Assembly (NCBI RefSeq): GCF_030063305.1
Contig: NZ_JASISV010000002.1
Coordinates: 1 to 64,000, forward strand
DNA from: Salinibacterium sp. G-O1
GTDB lineage: Bacteria; Actinomycetota; Actinomycetes; Actinomycetales; Microbacteriaceae
Direction of reading: 5' to 3'
Length of the DNA stretch: 64,000 nucleotides
Numbering within the stretch: the stretch's first letter is position 1; every line of letters begins with the position of its first letter. Below, piece after piece: positions 53,280-63,500 of this stretch. The translations under genes and the position numbers were made by a program. Below the pieces are notes generated by a model. It had not been told where the DNA came from. It saw only the letters and a program-made list of their open reading frames with translations, and ran no database searches.

Positions 53280-54371
53280 ATGGCAGTAGAGATGGGCCTT
53301 TGGCGAGCTGACGGCGACAAGCTGAGCCGCATCGTGCCGACCGCGCTCGGCTTGGAATCGCAGCTCGAAACCTACATCGAGTCCGACCCGACCATGCTCG
53401 GTGAAACACTGCTCATCATCGGCAGGCAGGTTTCCACCGCCCACGGAGGCTTCATCGACCTGCTCGCTCTCGACGAGACCGCTGCCGTGCATGTCATTGA
53501 ACTGAAGCGCGACAAGACCCCACGCGACGTCACCGCACAGGCGCTCGACTACGGATCGTGGGTCTCGACTCTCAGCCGGACTGACATTCACACGATTTTC
53601 GAGGCGTATCGACCCGGAGTCGCACTAGAAGAAGCATTTGCCGAACGGTTCAATGAAACATTGCCCGAAGAGGTCAATTCATCTCAAGTCTTCACGATTG
53701 TCGCGGCAAGCGTCGATGCCGCAACCGAACGAATCGTTCGTTTCCTCAATGAAGACTTCGGCGTACCGATCAACGTGGTGTTCTTCCGCCACTTCACCGA
53801 CAACGGGGCCTCTTACTTGGCCCGCACCTGGCTCGTCGAACACGATGGGCAGACCACGGCACAGGCGGCTTCCTTGTCGCGGAAGACGAAAACCCGCGAA
53901 CCGTGGAACGGCTCCGACTGGTATGTCTCCTTCGGAGAACGAACTGGTGGGCGTCAGTGGTCAGACGGCAGGAAGTATGGCTTCGTGTCTGGCGGTGGCG
54001 GCAAATGGTTCTCGCAGACACTCAAAAACCTCACACCGGGTGCCCGCGTCTTCGCATGTATCCCGAAGGTGGGTTACGTGGGCGTGGGCACAGTGACGGG
54101 TGAGGCGCGACGCTTTGATGAGGCGGTAGTGAGCATGGATGGCGTTGGGATACCGCTGAAGGATCTGCCGCTCGAAGGTGACTACCGGCATGAGGATGGC
54201 GGTGATGACCTCATGGCCGAATGGGTTGTTCCTATTGTTTGGACCCATACAGTGCCGAGCGAGCAAGGGTTCTGGAAGGCCGGAATGTTCGCGAATCAGA
54301 ATACAGCGGCCAAGTTGCGTCAGCAGTTCACAATCGAGCAAGTCTCGGCGGCGTTCGGACTCGATAGTTGA
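53280..54371 (+). CDS. NucS/DUF91-like nuclease with C-terminal PUA/EVE-like region
   Basis: This 363-aa protein has an N-terminal PD-(D/E)XK nuclease of the NucS/DUF91 kind: IGRQVSTAHGGFIDLLALDE with Asp60, and HVIELKRDKTPRDVTAQALD with Glu74 and Lys76. The C-terminal region (WYVSFGERTGGRQWSDGRKY, GFVSGGGGKWFSQTLKNL, IPKVGYVGVGTVTGEARR) looks like a PUA/EVE-superfamily beta barrel, a fold that reads modified bases. This suggests a modification-dependent nuclease. It starts two bases after the GIY-YIG gene and is the last gene of the cluster. Confidence 0.8.
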   Translation: MAVEMGLWRADGDKLSRIVPTALGLESQLETYIESDPTMLGETLLIIGRQVSTAHGGFIDLLALDETAAVHVIELKRDKTPRDVTAQALDYGSWVSTLSRTDIHTIFEAYRPGVALEEAFAERFNETLPEEVNSSQVFTIVAASVDAATERIVRFLNEDFGVPINVVFFRHFTDNGASYLARTWLVEHDGQTTAQAASLSRKTKTREPWNGSDWYVSFGERTGGRQWSDGRKYGFVSGGGGKWFSQTLKNLTPGARVFACIPKVGYVGVGTVTGEARRFDEAVVSMDGVGIPLKDLPLEGDYRHEDGGDDLMAEWVVPIVWTHTVPSEQGFWKAGMFANQNTAAKLRQQFTIEQVSAAFGLDS

Positions 54372-54500
54372 CCATCTGCGCGGCATGTAGGCAGTCGTCT
54401 CTGACCATCGCAGGACCAGCACATCCGCGCTACCACGCGTCTTGCAGATCGAGGTCGCGACCACCCGCGTGTGATTTCTGAAGCCACCGATCCTGCTTGT

Positions 54501-54529
54501 TCACCTCCTCCTTGATGGAGGGAAGGTGA
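54501..54529 (+). promoter_or_regulatory. Hairpin masking the relaxase ribosome-binding site
   Basis: TCACCT (54501-54506) pairs with AGGTGA (54524-54529), and CCTCC (54507-54511) with GGAGG (54517-54521), leaving a TTGAT loop and a two-base bulge. The 3' arm contains the GGAAGGTGAG Shine-Dalgarno of the relaxase gene at 54,536. Translation could be limited until the hairpin opens. The hairpin also lies where an oriT could be expected. The rest of the 164-bp gap shows nothing clear. Confidence 0.6.
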
Positions 54530-54535
54530 GCTGCG

Positions 54536-57500
54536 GTGACGGTGTCGATGCGGGTGATGTCGGCTGGCGACGGATACAAGTACCTGCTGCGCACAGTGGC
54601 CGCCGGTGACGGCGACCGGGACCTTTCGACCCCGTTGACGAGGTATTACAACGCGGACGGTACGCCGCCGGGACGCTGGATGGGCAGCGGCCTCCCAACG
54701 CTCGGAAGCGGGCAACTCCACGAAGGCGATGAAGTCACCGAGGCCCAGCTCCAGCTGCTGATTGGCATGGGGCGTGATCCTGTCACGGGCGAGCCGCTTG
54801 GGCGCGCGTACCCGGCTTACAAATCGGCGGCTGAGCGGGTTGGTGAGCGAGTCAGCGCGCTCGATCTGGAGCTGGGTCCTACCGCTCGGGCGCGAGCAGT
54901 CGCGGCGATCGAAGCGGAGGAATCCGAGCGTGGCACGCGACGAGCCGTGGCCGGATACGACTTCACCTTCTCCATCCCGAAGTCCGCCTCCGTACTGTGG
55001 GCAGTTGCTGACGCAGGAACGCAATCTCTCATCGTCAACGCACACCATGCGGCGGTTGCAGAGGTGGTTGCGTTCATGGAGCGCGAGGTTGCAACCACTC
55101 GCGCCGGTGCAACCCCTGGGGATGGTGCCGTTGCGCAGGTCGAGGTGCGTGGGTTGATCGCGACAGCGTATGACCACTACGACTCGCGCTCGGGCGACCC
55201 GCATCTGCACACGCACGTCGTGATCAGCAACAAGGTGCAGACCGTGCTCGACAACAAGTGGCGAAGCCTGGACGGACGGCCCCTCCACGCTGCAACCGTG
55301 GCGCTCTCAGAGTTCCACGAAGCGGTGTTCGCGGATCACCTCACTCGGCTCTTCGGCGTTGAGTGGGAAACGCGTGACCGCGGACGAGACCGCAACGCGG
55401 CATGGGCCATCGCTAAGGTCCCTGAACAACTTGTGTCCGAGTTCTCGTCGCGTTCGCGGCATATCAATGAGGAGAAGGATCGTCTCATCGCTGCGTACAT
55501 GGAGAAGCACGGTAGACAGCCCTCTAGCGCGACGATCATCAAGCTGCGCGCCCAGGCGACGCTCGCGACAAGACCGGAGAAGGAGATCCATTCGCTCGCC
55601 GACCTCACCGCTCAGTGGAGGCAGCGAGCGGGCAACATCCTTGGTGGTGATGCAACCGGCTGGGCACGTGAGGTCACCACGAACAACGCGCCGTTGCTTC
55701 TTCGCGCGGATGACGTACCGCTTGACGTCGTTCGAGGGCTGGGACAGAGCGTTGTGACCATCGTTGGGGAAAAGCGTTCGACGTGGCGCCGGTGGAATCT
55801 CACGGCCGAAGCTGCCCGGCAAACGATGCAGTACCGTTTCGCGAGCACCCGTGATCGTGAAGCGATCATCGGCATGGTTGTGGATGCTGCTGAGGATGTG
55901 TCGATTCGACTCACGCCGCCCGAACTGGCATCCAGCCCTGCCGTCTTTCGCAGGAGTGACGAGACGTCGGTGTTTCGGCCGAAGAACTCCACGGTGTTCT
56001 CGTCTGGTGAGTTACTCGACGCCGAGGAGCGCCTGCTTCAACTCGCGCACACAACGACGGGGCCGACTGTCTCGCTGGAGATGGTCGAACGTGTCACGCG
56101 GAAGCCTGACCGTGAGGGGTTGGTGCTTGGGGAAGACCAAGCGTCTGCGCTGACGAAGATCGCTGTCTCCGGTCGTGTCGTTGATCTGCTCGTCGGCCCG
56201 GCTGGCGCCGGGAAAACGACCGCCATGAACGCACTACGCCGGGCATGGGAAAAGGAACACGGCCAAGGATCCGTCGTCGGGCTGGCCCCCTCTTCGAGTG
56301 CGGCACAAGTGCTCGCCCAGGATCTCGGTATCGCAACCGAGAACACGGCGAAGTGGTGGCAGAACCAACTGCGAGGCGGTGAGACCTTTCAGCCTGGCCA
56401 GCTCGTCATCGTCGATGAAGCGTCACTCGCGGGAACGCTTTCCCTGGACCGAATCACCCAGCTTGCTGCTGATGCTAGGGCGAAAGTGTTGCTCGTCGGA
56501 GACTACGCACAGCTCCAGGCGGTCGACGCGGGCGGTGCATTCGGACTACTCACCCACGACCGCGATGACGTTCCCGAACTCATCGACGTTCACCGTTTCA
56601 CGCACGACTGGGAAAAGCGTGCGTCTCTCGATCTTCGCCACGGTCACACCGAAGTTATCGACACCTACGACGCGCACGATCGAATCGTGGACGGTGACAC
56701 CGAAAGCATGATCGATGCTGCCTACGCCGCATGGCGCACCGATCTTGTCGCGGGGCGCGCAACGGTTCTCGTCTCCGACGCCAACGAATCCGTGACCGCG
56801 CTCAATAACCGCGCGCGGACCGATCTCATCCTCGACGGAACTGTCCGAGGGACGCGCGAATCAGAGCTGCACGATGGAACCCATACGGCGTGCGGAGATA
56901 TCGTCATCACGCGCCGCAATGACCGCCGCCTACTGGCAGGGCGAGGCTGGGTGCGCAACGGAGATCGCTGGAACGTCGTCGATGTTCGACGCGATGGATC
57001 GATGCTTGTTCGACGGGCTGGAAGTTCCTGGGGGGCCAGCGTTCTTCTGCCAGCCGACTATGTAGCTGAGCACGTCGAACTCGGCTACGCCGTGACATCC
57101 TTCCGCGCGCAAGGCCTCACCACCGACACTGCCCACGTGCTCGTCGACTCGACGATGTCTCGGGAGACGCTCTATGTGGCGATGACGCGGGGTCGTGACG
57201 CCAACGTCGCCTATGTGGCCGTCGACAAGCCGGACCTGTCCCACGATGGTCCACATCCGGGTGAGAACGATGAAATCACCGGCCGCAGCGTGCTTATCAG
57301 CGTCCTCCAGCACGTCGGCGCCGAACTTTCCGCGCATGAAACGATCGCCGTCGAACAAGAGTCTTGGGGAACGATCGCACAGCTTGCCGCAGAATACGAG
57401 ACGATCGCCGCGGCCGCGCAGCGCGACCGGTGGGCCGCCCTGGTACGGACATCCGGCCTCAGTACAGAAGAAGCCGATGAGGTCATTAGCTCGGATGCGT

Positions 57501-58084
57501 TCGGCCCCTTGACCGCAGAGCTGCGCCGAGCTGAAGCCAACCATCATGACCTGGTCAGCGTGCTCCCGCGTCTTGTCCGTGCGCGCGGCTTTGGGGACGC
57601 GGACGACATCGCTGCGGCCATCCGTCACCGACTGATCGCGGCGACTGCTCAGCCCGCTGGGTCGGGGCGTTCACGGAAAGCGGCCAGGCTCGTTGCAGGG
57701 CTCGTGCCCGAAGCGATGGGGTCGGTCGCTGATGACATGCGTCAGGCGCTCGATGAACGTCGTGACCTCATCACGCAGCGAGCCGACGCAGTGCTCGGCA
57801 AAGCCATCGCTGATGGTGAACCCTGGGTGGTCTCTCTTGGCACACTTCCGGGGGAGCCAGCTCGGCTGGCAGGGTGGCGACGATCTGCACGAGTCGTTGC
57901 TGCGTATCGAGATCGCTACCGGATTGCCGGGCCAGACCCTGTCGGAGCGCAGCCCAACTTGACGGCCCAGAAGATCGACCGTGCGAGAGCCGAGGCTGCA
58001 ATGCGCGCATGCGTTTCCGTGGATCGGGCCGACGAGCGGCGCCAGCAGTCGGTGCCGCGGGCGGGTCAACTGCGTCCGTTCTAG
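54536..58084 (+). CDS. MobF-family relaxase-helicase
   Basis: This 1182-aa protein starts conjugation by nicking oriT and unwinding the strand. The N-terminal TrwC/TraI relaxase domain has candidate tyrosines (YKYLL, TRYYNADG), YDHYDSRSGDPHLHTHVVIS with the three-His metal site at 223-227, and a MobF-type FSIPKSASVLWAVAD. The RecD/SF1 helicase part has Walker A GPAGAGKT (554-561), VIVDEASLAGT and AVTSFRAQGLTTDTAHVLVD. The helicase is complete. GTG 54536 is chosen from AAGGTGAG upstream; ATG 54548 is possible. It is transcribed with the right arm rather than with the channel genes. Confidence 0.92.
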   Translation: MTVSMRVMSAGDGYKYLLRTVAAGDGDRDLSTPLTRYYNADGTPPGRWMGSGLPTLGSGQLHEGDEVTEAQLQLLIGMGRDPVTGEPLGRAYPAYKSAAERVGERVSALDLELGPTARARAVAAIEAEESERGTRRAVAGYDFTFSIPKSASVLWAVADAGTQSLIVNAHHAAVAEVVAFMEREVATTRAGATPGDGAVAQVEVRGLIATAYDHYDSRSGDPHLHTHVVISNKVQTVLDNKWRSLDGRPLHAATVALSEFHEAVFADHLTRLFGVEWETRDRGRDRNAAWAIAKVPEQLVSEFSSRSRHINEEKDRLIAAYMEKHGRQPSSATIIKLRAQATLATRPEKEIHSLADLTAQWRQRAGNILGGDATGWAREVTTNNAPLLLRADDVPLDVVRGLGQSVVTIVGEKRSTWRRWNLTAEAARQTMQYRFASTRDREAIIGMVVDAAEDVSIRLTPPELASSPAVFRRSDETSVFRPKNSTVFSSGELLDAEERLLQLAHTTTGPTVSLEMVERVTRKPDREGLVLGEDQASALTKIAVSGRVVDLLVGPAGAGKTTAMNALRRAWEKEHGQGSVVGLAPSSSAAQVLAQDLGIATENTAKWWQNQLRGGETFQPGQLVIVDEASLAGTLSLDRITQLAADARAKVLLVGDYAQLQAVDAGGAFGLLTHDRDDVPELIDVHRFTHDWEKRASLDLRHGHTEVIDTYDAHDRIVDGDTESMIDAAYAAWRTDLVAGRATVLVSDANESVTALNNRARTDLILDGTVRGTRESELHDGTHTACGDIVITRRNDRRLLAGRGWVRNGDRWNVVDVRRDGSMLVRRAGSSWGASVLLPADYVAEHVELGYAVTSFRAQGLTTDTAHVLVDSTMSRETLYVAMTRGRDANVAYVAVDKPDLSHDGPHPGENDEITGRSVLISVLQHVGAELSAHETIAVEQESWGTIAQLAAEYETIAAAAQRDRWAALVRTSGLSTEEADEVISSDAFGPLTAELRRAEANHHDLVSVLPRLVRARGFGDADDIAAAIRHRLIAATAQPAGSGRSRKAARLVAGLVPEAMGSVADDMRQALDERRDLITQRADAVLGKAIADGEPWVVSLGTLPGEPARLAGWRRSARVVAAYRDRYRIAGPDPVGAQPNLTAQKIDRARAEAAMRACVSVDRADERRQQSVPRAGQLRPF

Positions 58085-58245
58085 CCTGAGCAACGGGATC
58101 TAAGCAACTGAACATGACAGACTTAGAGCGATGAGCGTGGTGAATATTGACCGGAGGGACCAGGATCGAGAGCTTTCTGTGACGAAATGATGACTAGAAG
58201 TAAAGTTATGTGTTACAGTCTTCGTGATGACGAAGGAGGGGCCCG

Positions 58246-58992
58246 ATGGCTCAGGAGGACAACAGCGACGATTGGCGTAACGAGTTCCAGTTCACGGAGC
58301 TCGCGGCGCTCCGTGAGCGAATTCCGGCAGCGATCCAGCTGAGTCAAGACCGTTCGGCACGTGCCCACGCGGCGTACGAGGATCCCGATGGGGACCAAGA
58401 CGTTTATGGTGCGGGCATGGCACGCGGAGTGCAGAAGGAGCTTCGTGCCCTTCTGTCGGATTTGCCCTCCTATCGCGAGGCGAAGGTGTCAAGCACCCGC
58501 CGGATGCTGACGTTTATGGGCGACACGCTCATCTTCACGCAGCGCGTCGGCAAGCAGATGCCGCGTAACTTTCGTCGCTTTCGACTCAGCTACCTCACCG
58601 AATCGCGACGTGAGCTACTCGCGACTACGAGCAACGTCAAGTACTCAGACCCTGGACTCTTCGACATCAACGACGTACTTGACGGGGATCAGCCTGCGTC
58701 GCTTGAGGAGGCTCTCAATCACGTAGAACTGGCAGTGCCCCGCACGACACTCTTTGTCCCGTACTACAGCAGCACTCCTGACGGTGTGGGCACGATCTAC
58801 TTCGCACCCGCGAGATTGAACGGTCGGTACCTGGAGTTCACTGACCCCGAACGGCTCACCTATGAACGCACGCCTTCTACGGTCGATTCGTCGCGAAGTG
58901 CGGAAAGGCCAGTTGCTGGCTTCAACAACGGTGAGCGCCCGCGCACCTCGGTAAAACTGCGTAAGCAGCAGTCCGAGCAGGAAGGTACCTGA
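58246..58992 (+). CDS. Hypothetical protein preceding the XRE-ImmA gene
   Basis: This 248-aa soluble protein is unrecognised. It contains ELAALRERIPAAIQLSQDRS, QKELRALLSDLPSYREAKVS, a central VGKQMPRNFRRFRLSYLTES and VPYYSSTPDGVGTIYFAPAR. AAGGAGG six bases before the ATG is a strong ribosome site. It is two bases from the next gene, so the two are coupled. Proteins paired in this way with XRE-ImmA fusions are often toxins, cofactors or substrates; no such activity can be read here. The 161-bp gap upstream contains GTAAAGTTATGTGTTAC, perhaps part of its promoter. Confidence 0.7.
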   Translation: MAQEDNSDDWRNEFQFTELAALRERIPAAIQLSQDRSARAHAAYEDPDGDQDVYGAGMARGVQKELRALLSDLPSYREAKVSSTRRMLTFMGDTLIFTQRVGKQMPRNFRRFRLSYLTESRRELLATTSNVKYSDPGLFDINDVLDGDQPASLEEALNHVELAVPRTTLFVPYYSSTPDGVGTIYFAPARLNGRYLEFTDPERLTYERTPSTVDSSRSAERPVAGFNNGERPRTSVKLRKQQSEQEGT

Positions 58993-58994
58993 TC

Positions 58995-60152
58995 GTGCAA
59001 GCCGTACCACGCGGAAATGTTGATCTCGCAGGGGTCGCTAGGCTATTTGATCCGGCCCGGCTGTCACAAGCTCGTCGGATCAGCAAGATGTCGAAGACCG
59101 ACCTTCATCGTAAAGTCGGCGTCTCAGCTGCCGCCATCGGGCAGTATGAGCGCGGAGAGGTGCGTCCTCGTGCGGAGACGGTTGCTGCGCTTGCGGCAGC
59201 TCTGGGAGTCCCACCGGGTTTCTTTGCGCTCGGACGTCCGCGGGTCCAGGTTGACATCGCTGAGGCGTCGTTTCGTCGGCTCCGTTCGACGTCGGTCACG
59301 CAACAGCAGCAAGCCACCGCGTACGTTGAGCAAGCCTGGGAACTCAGTTGTTACCTCGAAGAGAGGGTCGAGTTTCCTGAGCTTGATCTCCCTACGTGGG
59401 CTCACGCTGACTCGCTGGACGTGCCTGACCCTGTGACCGCGGCACGGGCCATGCGCCAACACTGGAGGCTCGGCACGGAGCCCGTGCAGCACCTCGTGTA
59501 CCAGCTCGAACAGCATGGCATCCTGACCGTCTTCTTCTCCATGAAGGAGGACAGCGGACTGGACGAGAAGAGCCGCATTGATGCCTTCTCAACCATCGCT
59601 CTGCCACGTCCAATGATCGTGCTGACGCCAGACAAGGCCAATGATGTGATGCGGCACCGCTTTTCCGCAGCGCACGAGCTTGGGCACATCGCTCTCCACC
59701 GTGGACGGCAGGGGACGGACAGCCAGTTGGAACGGCAGGCGGATATGTTCGCGGCCGAGTTTCTCACCCCGCGCGATGTGATCCGCGATCAGCTGCCGCC
59801 GCGCATCAACTTCAACCGGTACGAAGAACTGAGCCAATGGTGGGGAGTTTCCATCAACTCGCTGATCTTCCGGTCGCGTGAGCTAGACCTCATCTCCGAG
59901 TCCACCGCTCGTCGTGCATACATCACATTGAACGGGATCACTCGGCGCCCGATGCCGGTTCACGACTATCCCGGGGAACGGCCGGAGATCTTGAAGTCTG
60001 CGCTCGACCTGCTCGACAAAGCAGGCGTTCCTTTGACTCAAGTCGCAGATGATCTCCAGATGACTCCACGCCATATACGACGTCTAGCGGACATCGATGA
60101 CCCTCAGCCCAAGCTGACGCTGGTCCAAGACCATCCAGACAACAGGAAATAG
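58995..60152 (+). CDS. XRE-ImmA/IrrE fusion protein
   Basis: This 385-aa protein has an N-terminal XRE HTH (RLSQARRISKMSKTDLHRKV, GVSAAAIGQYERGEVRPRAE) and an ImmA/IrrE zincin domain with HELGHIALHRG (His227, Glu228, His231) and ERQADMFAAEFLTPRDVIRD. The C-terminal region from about 330 has another HTH-like stretch (VPLTQVADDLQMTPRHIRRL). Such fusions regulate toxin and phage-defence loci, and can be self-cleaving. It follows the hypothetical gene by two bases and precedes the DUF2188 gene. This is the second ImmA peptidase of the element. Confidence 0.87.
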   Translation: MQAVPRGNVDLAGVARLFDPARLSQARRISKMSKTDLHRKVGVSAAAIGQYERGEVRPRAETVAALAAALGVPPGFFALGRPRVQVDIAEASFRRLRSTSVTQQQQATAYVEQAWELSCYLEERVEFPELDLPTWAHADSLDVPDPVTAARAMRQHWRLGTEPVQHLVYQLEQHGILTVFFSMKEDSGLDEKSRIDAFSTIALPRPMIVLTPDKANDVMRHRFSAAHELGHIALHRGRQGTDSQLERQADMFAAEFLTPRDVIRDQLPPRINFNRYEELSQWWGVSINSLIFRSRELDLISESTARRAYITLNGITRRPMPVHDYPGERPEILKSALDLLDKAGVPLTQVADDLQMTPRHIRRLADIDDPQPKLTLVQDHPDNRK

Positions 60153-60188
60153 CGGGACATTGTCCCAAGCGAGCGAAAGGCTCAAATC

Positions 60189-60428
60189 ATGGCACAACCG
60201 AACAAGCGGGTGGTCCAGCGCCGAAACGACGGCGACTGGGAGGTGCGGAAGCCTGGAGCGGATCGTGCCAGTGCGATCACTTCTACACAGTCCGACGGGA
60301 TTCAGCGCGCTCGTGCGATTCTCGGGAACGACGGCGGAGGCGAGCTTCAGGTCCGCTCGCTGAAGGGGACAATTCGCGCTCAGGACACAATCGCGCCTGG
60401 GAACGACCCGAGGTCGTCCAAAGGGTGA
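60189..60428 (+). CDS. DUF2188-type small protein
   Basis: This 79-aa protein has the DUF2188 pattern: RVVQRRNDGDWEVRKPGADR, ASAITSTQSDGIQRARAILG, ending GGELQVRSLKGTIRAQDT. DUF2188 proteins are small, of unknown function, and frequent in mobile or defence loci. GAAAGG upstream of the ATG is a fair ribosome site. It lies 36 bp after the XRE-ImmA gene and may belong to the same transcript. Confidence 0.75.
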   Translation: MAQPNKRVVQRRNDGDWEVRKPGADRASAITSTQSDGIQRARAILGNDGGGELQVRSLKGTIRAQDTIAPGNDPRSSKG

Positions 60429-60536
60429 TCATCGTGGCTGTCGGCGAGCTACATGCGAATGAGCGACTCGTCCGAGTGATGCGGTCTGTGTGGTTCAGGC
60501 AGCCATTGTCTGAACCATGTCCGGAAGGAGCCTGAC

Positions 60537-63500
60537 GTGGGATATCGGACAGAGGATGTATGGGCTACGTCACACGTAGCTGGCAAAAATGTAATCCGGC
60601 AGCTACTTGTTCCTGCACACGACGACATCGAGGTGCTGGAGACAATCGAGAGCACCGAAGTCGTGCGCACTCCTTTCGGACAGTGGCCCCTTACTCGCGA
60701 CACGGATCTCCCTGCTGAGGGGCCGCTTACGGCGAGGCTGCCCGTCCGTCGCACCAAGGGCGCCAGAGTCAGCTGGACAGGTGGCCAAGAATTGATTCGG
60801 GCGAGCGAGGTGATCCAGTCCTTCGAGGGTGCCATTGGATTCACAGCGCACGATCGACCACACAGTCTGCGCCGCCCGCAAATCGCTGCCCTGCACTCGA
60901 TCGTCGGCTATCAGTCGTCCGGCCTGTCTGAGCCGGGCATAGTCGTGATGCCGACGGGGACTGGCAAGACAGAGACGATGTTGGCGTGGTTTGTAGCGCA
61001 ACGGCCCGAGCGCGTGCTCGTGGTTGTTCCATCGTCTGCTCTCCGTGATCAGATTGCCACCAAGTTCGAGACTCTTGGCATCCTGCAAAGCGAAGGCATC
61101 GTCGACTTCCGCGCGTTGCGTCCCAGAGTTGGACGGTTAGAAGGGCGCTTCGCCGATGAAGGGGAAGCGAGGGCCTTTGTCGAAGCGTCAAACGTGGTCA
61201 TCGCGACCCCAAACGCAATCCACGCCAATGAACCTGGGGTACGGGCGGCATTCTTCGAGGGGTTCACTCATCTGCTTGTTGACGAGGCACATCATGCTCC
61301 TGCGCGTACGTGGACTGAGATTATTCGCGTGTTCGCGGACCGGCCGACGCTCCTATTTACGGCGACGCCATTCCGTCGTGATGGGATCACCTTGCCAGGC
61401 CGTGTCATTTTCCGGTTCCCTCTACGTGAAGCACAGAAGGAGGGATATTTCAGCACCATCGACTTTACTGCGGTGCTCGATCTTGACAATGACGATGAGG
61501 CTCTGGCGGTGGCAGCGGTCGGTCGACTTAGGGAGGACCTGGATGCCGGTCACGAACACCTGCTACTCGCACGCGTAAGAACCAAAGCGAGGGCTGATGA
61601 AATCCACGCGCTCTACTCACGCCTCGCTCCAGACTTCGCGCCGAAGGCTATTTACGACTCTATGTCGTCACGGCGCAGAGCAGAGGCTCTCAAAGCTATG
61701 CGAGACCGAACCAGCCGTGTGATCGTTTGCGTCGACATGCTTGGCGAAGGATTCGACCTACCAACCCTGAAGGTAGGGGCCTTCCATGATGCCCACCGAT
61801 CATTGAGCCCTATGGTGCAGCTCATCGGTCGCCTCGCCAGAACATCCTCTCCGCTGCCGATCGGTCGAGCGAGTGTCTTCGTGCGCCAGGACCCTCGCCA
61901 CGCGCTCTCACCGATGCGGTTTCTTCTCCGCGAGGACCCAGATTGGGACAAGGTACTCAGCGACATCACCGAGCGCGCGACGGAGCGCGCCAACGAAGTG
62001 AGCGAGTTCGAAGCCTCATTTGTGGACAACCCTCCGGACGTTCCCGTTGGCCTCCTGGAACCGAAGATGAGCGCCAAGGCGTTCGCGACATCAAAGGTTG
62101 ACTGGAACCCGCTCGCGGTGCGGGACATCTACGGGGACTCCGTACTGGACGACCTCATCAGCGTCAACGCTGACGACACCATTGCGTGGTTTGTAATCGA
62201 GACCATTGCCGACCTGCGCTGGGGCGACATACCGTCGCTTCGCGCGACTGACTACACCCTCGTAGCTTTGTACCTTGATCGTGCCCAAGGCCTCCTCTAC
62301 GTCCACTGTTCTGACACGAAGCACGGCCTCGATGACGTCGTGGAGGCTGTGCTTGGGCACGAACCGAGACCGCTCAGCGGGTACGAGACTTTCAAGGTCT
62401 TCTCGAATCTCAACCGACTTATTCCCACTAACATTGGGCTTCTCGACGCCCGTGATCGTGACAAGCGGTTCTCTATGCATGTCGGAAGTGACGTGGAGAC
62501 GGCGCTGACGGAGGCTGAGCGCACGCACAAGACCAACACGCACGTCGCAGCCAAAGCCTTCGAAGACGGTGAACGCGTGTCCATCGCTGCGTCACTCTCG
62601 GGTAGATTCTGGTCGATGCGCACCGCGCCTAACCTCGCCGAGTGGCGAACCTGGTGCCAGCAGCAAGGAACCAAGCTGCGTGACGGCAGCGTCGACGTTC
62701 ACTCGCTTTTCCGATCCATGATCATCCCTGTTGACGTGAAGGAGCGACCAGCCCTCCCGATCCTCGGGATGGAGTGGCCTTGGGACCTCTACCTGGGAAA
62801 TGGCACATCCTCCAGACTCAGCTACAAGGATTCAAGCGTTCTAATCACCGATGCTGAGTTCAGGATTGATGACTATCGCACCAGTGGCCCGCTCCACTTC
62901 TCCATCCAGACCCCAGCCTGGGAACTGAGCTATGAGGGACAGTTCGGCCCTAATGGTCTGCACTATCGGGCGCTAGGCGATGAGGCAGAGGTCGTCGGAT
63001 GGCGGGACGCGAAGACGCCCTTCTCCTCCTGGCTCAACAACCACAAGCCAACGCTTTTCTTGTCTGGAGATCGCATGATAACCGGTGATGATCGGCTTCT
63101 GGCACCGCGGACCGAACTGCCTCCATACCCTCGCGAACAGTTTCGAGCGCTTGACTGGGTGGGCAATGGCGTCGATATCACGGTGGAATCGCAAGGAGTC
63201 GAGCGCAAGACGAACTCAATCCAGGCCTACATGGCCCGATACCTTTCGGAGAACCAGACCTTCGACGCCCTCATCGATGACGACCGTTCAGGTGAAGCAG
63301 CTGATCTCGTGGGCATCCGTGTCTACAAGGGCGATCTTCACGTCACACTGGTGCATTGCAAGTACTCTTCCGCGACTACTGCGGGCGCACGCCTCGCTGA
63401 CTTGTATGAGGTCTGCGGCCAGGCGATGCGAGGAGCGCGGTGGCGTGATAACGGCGCTCTGCCGTTGCTTGAGCATCTCGATCGCCGGGCACAGGCCTAT

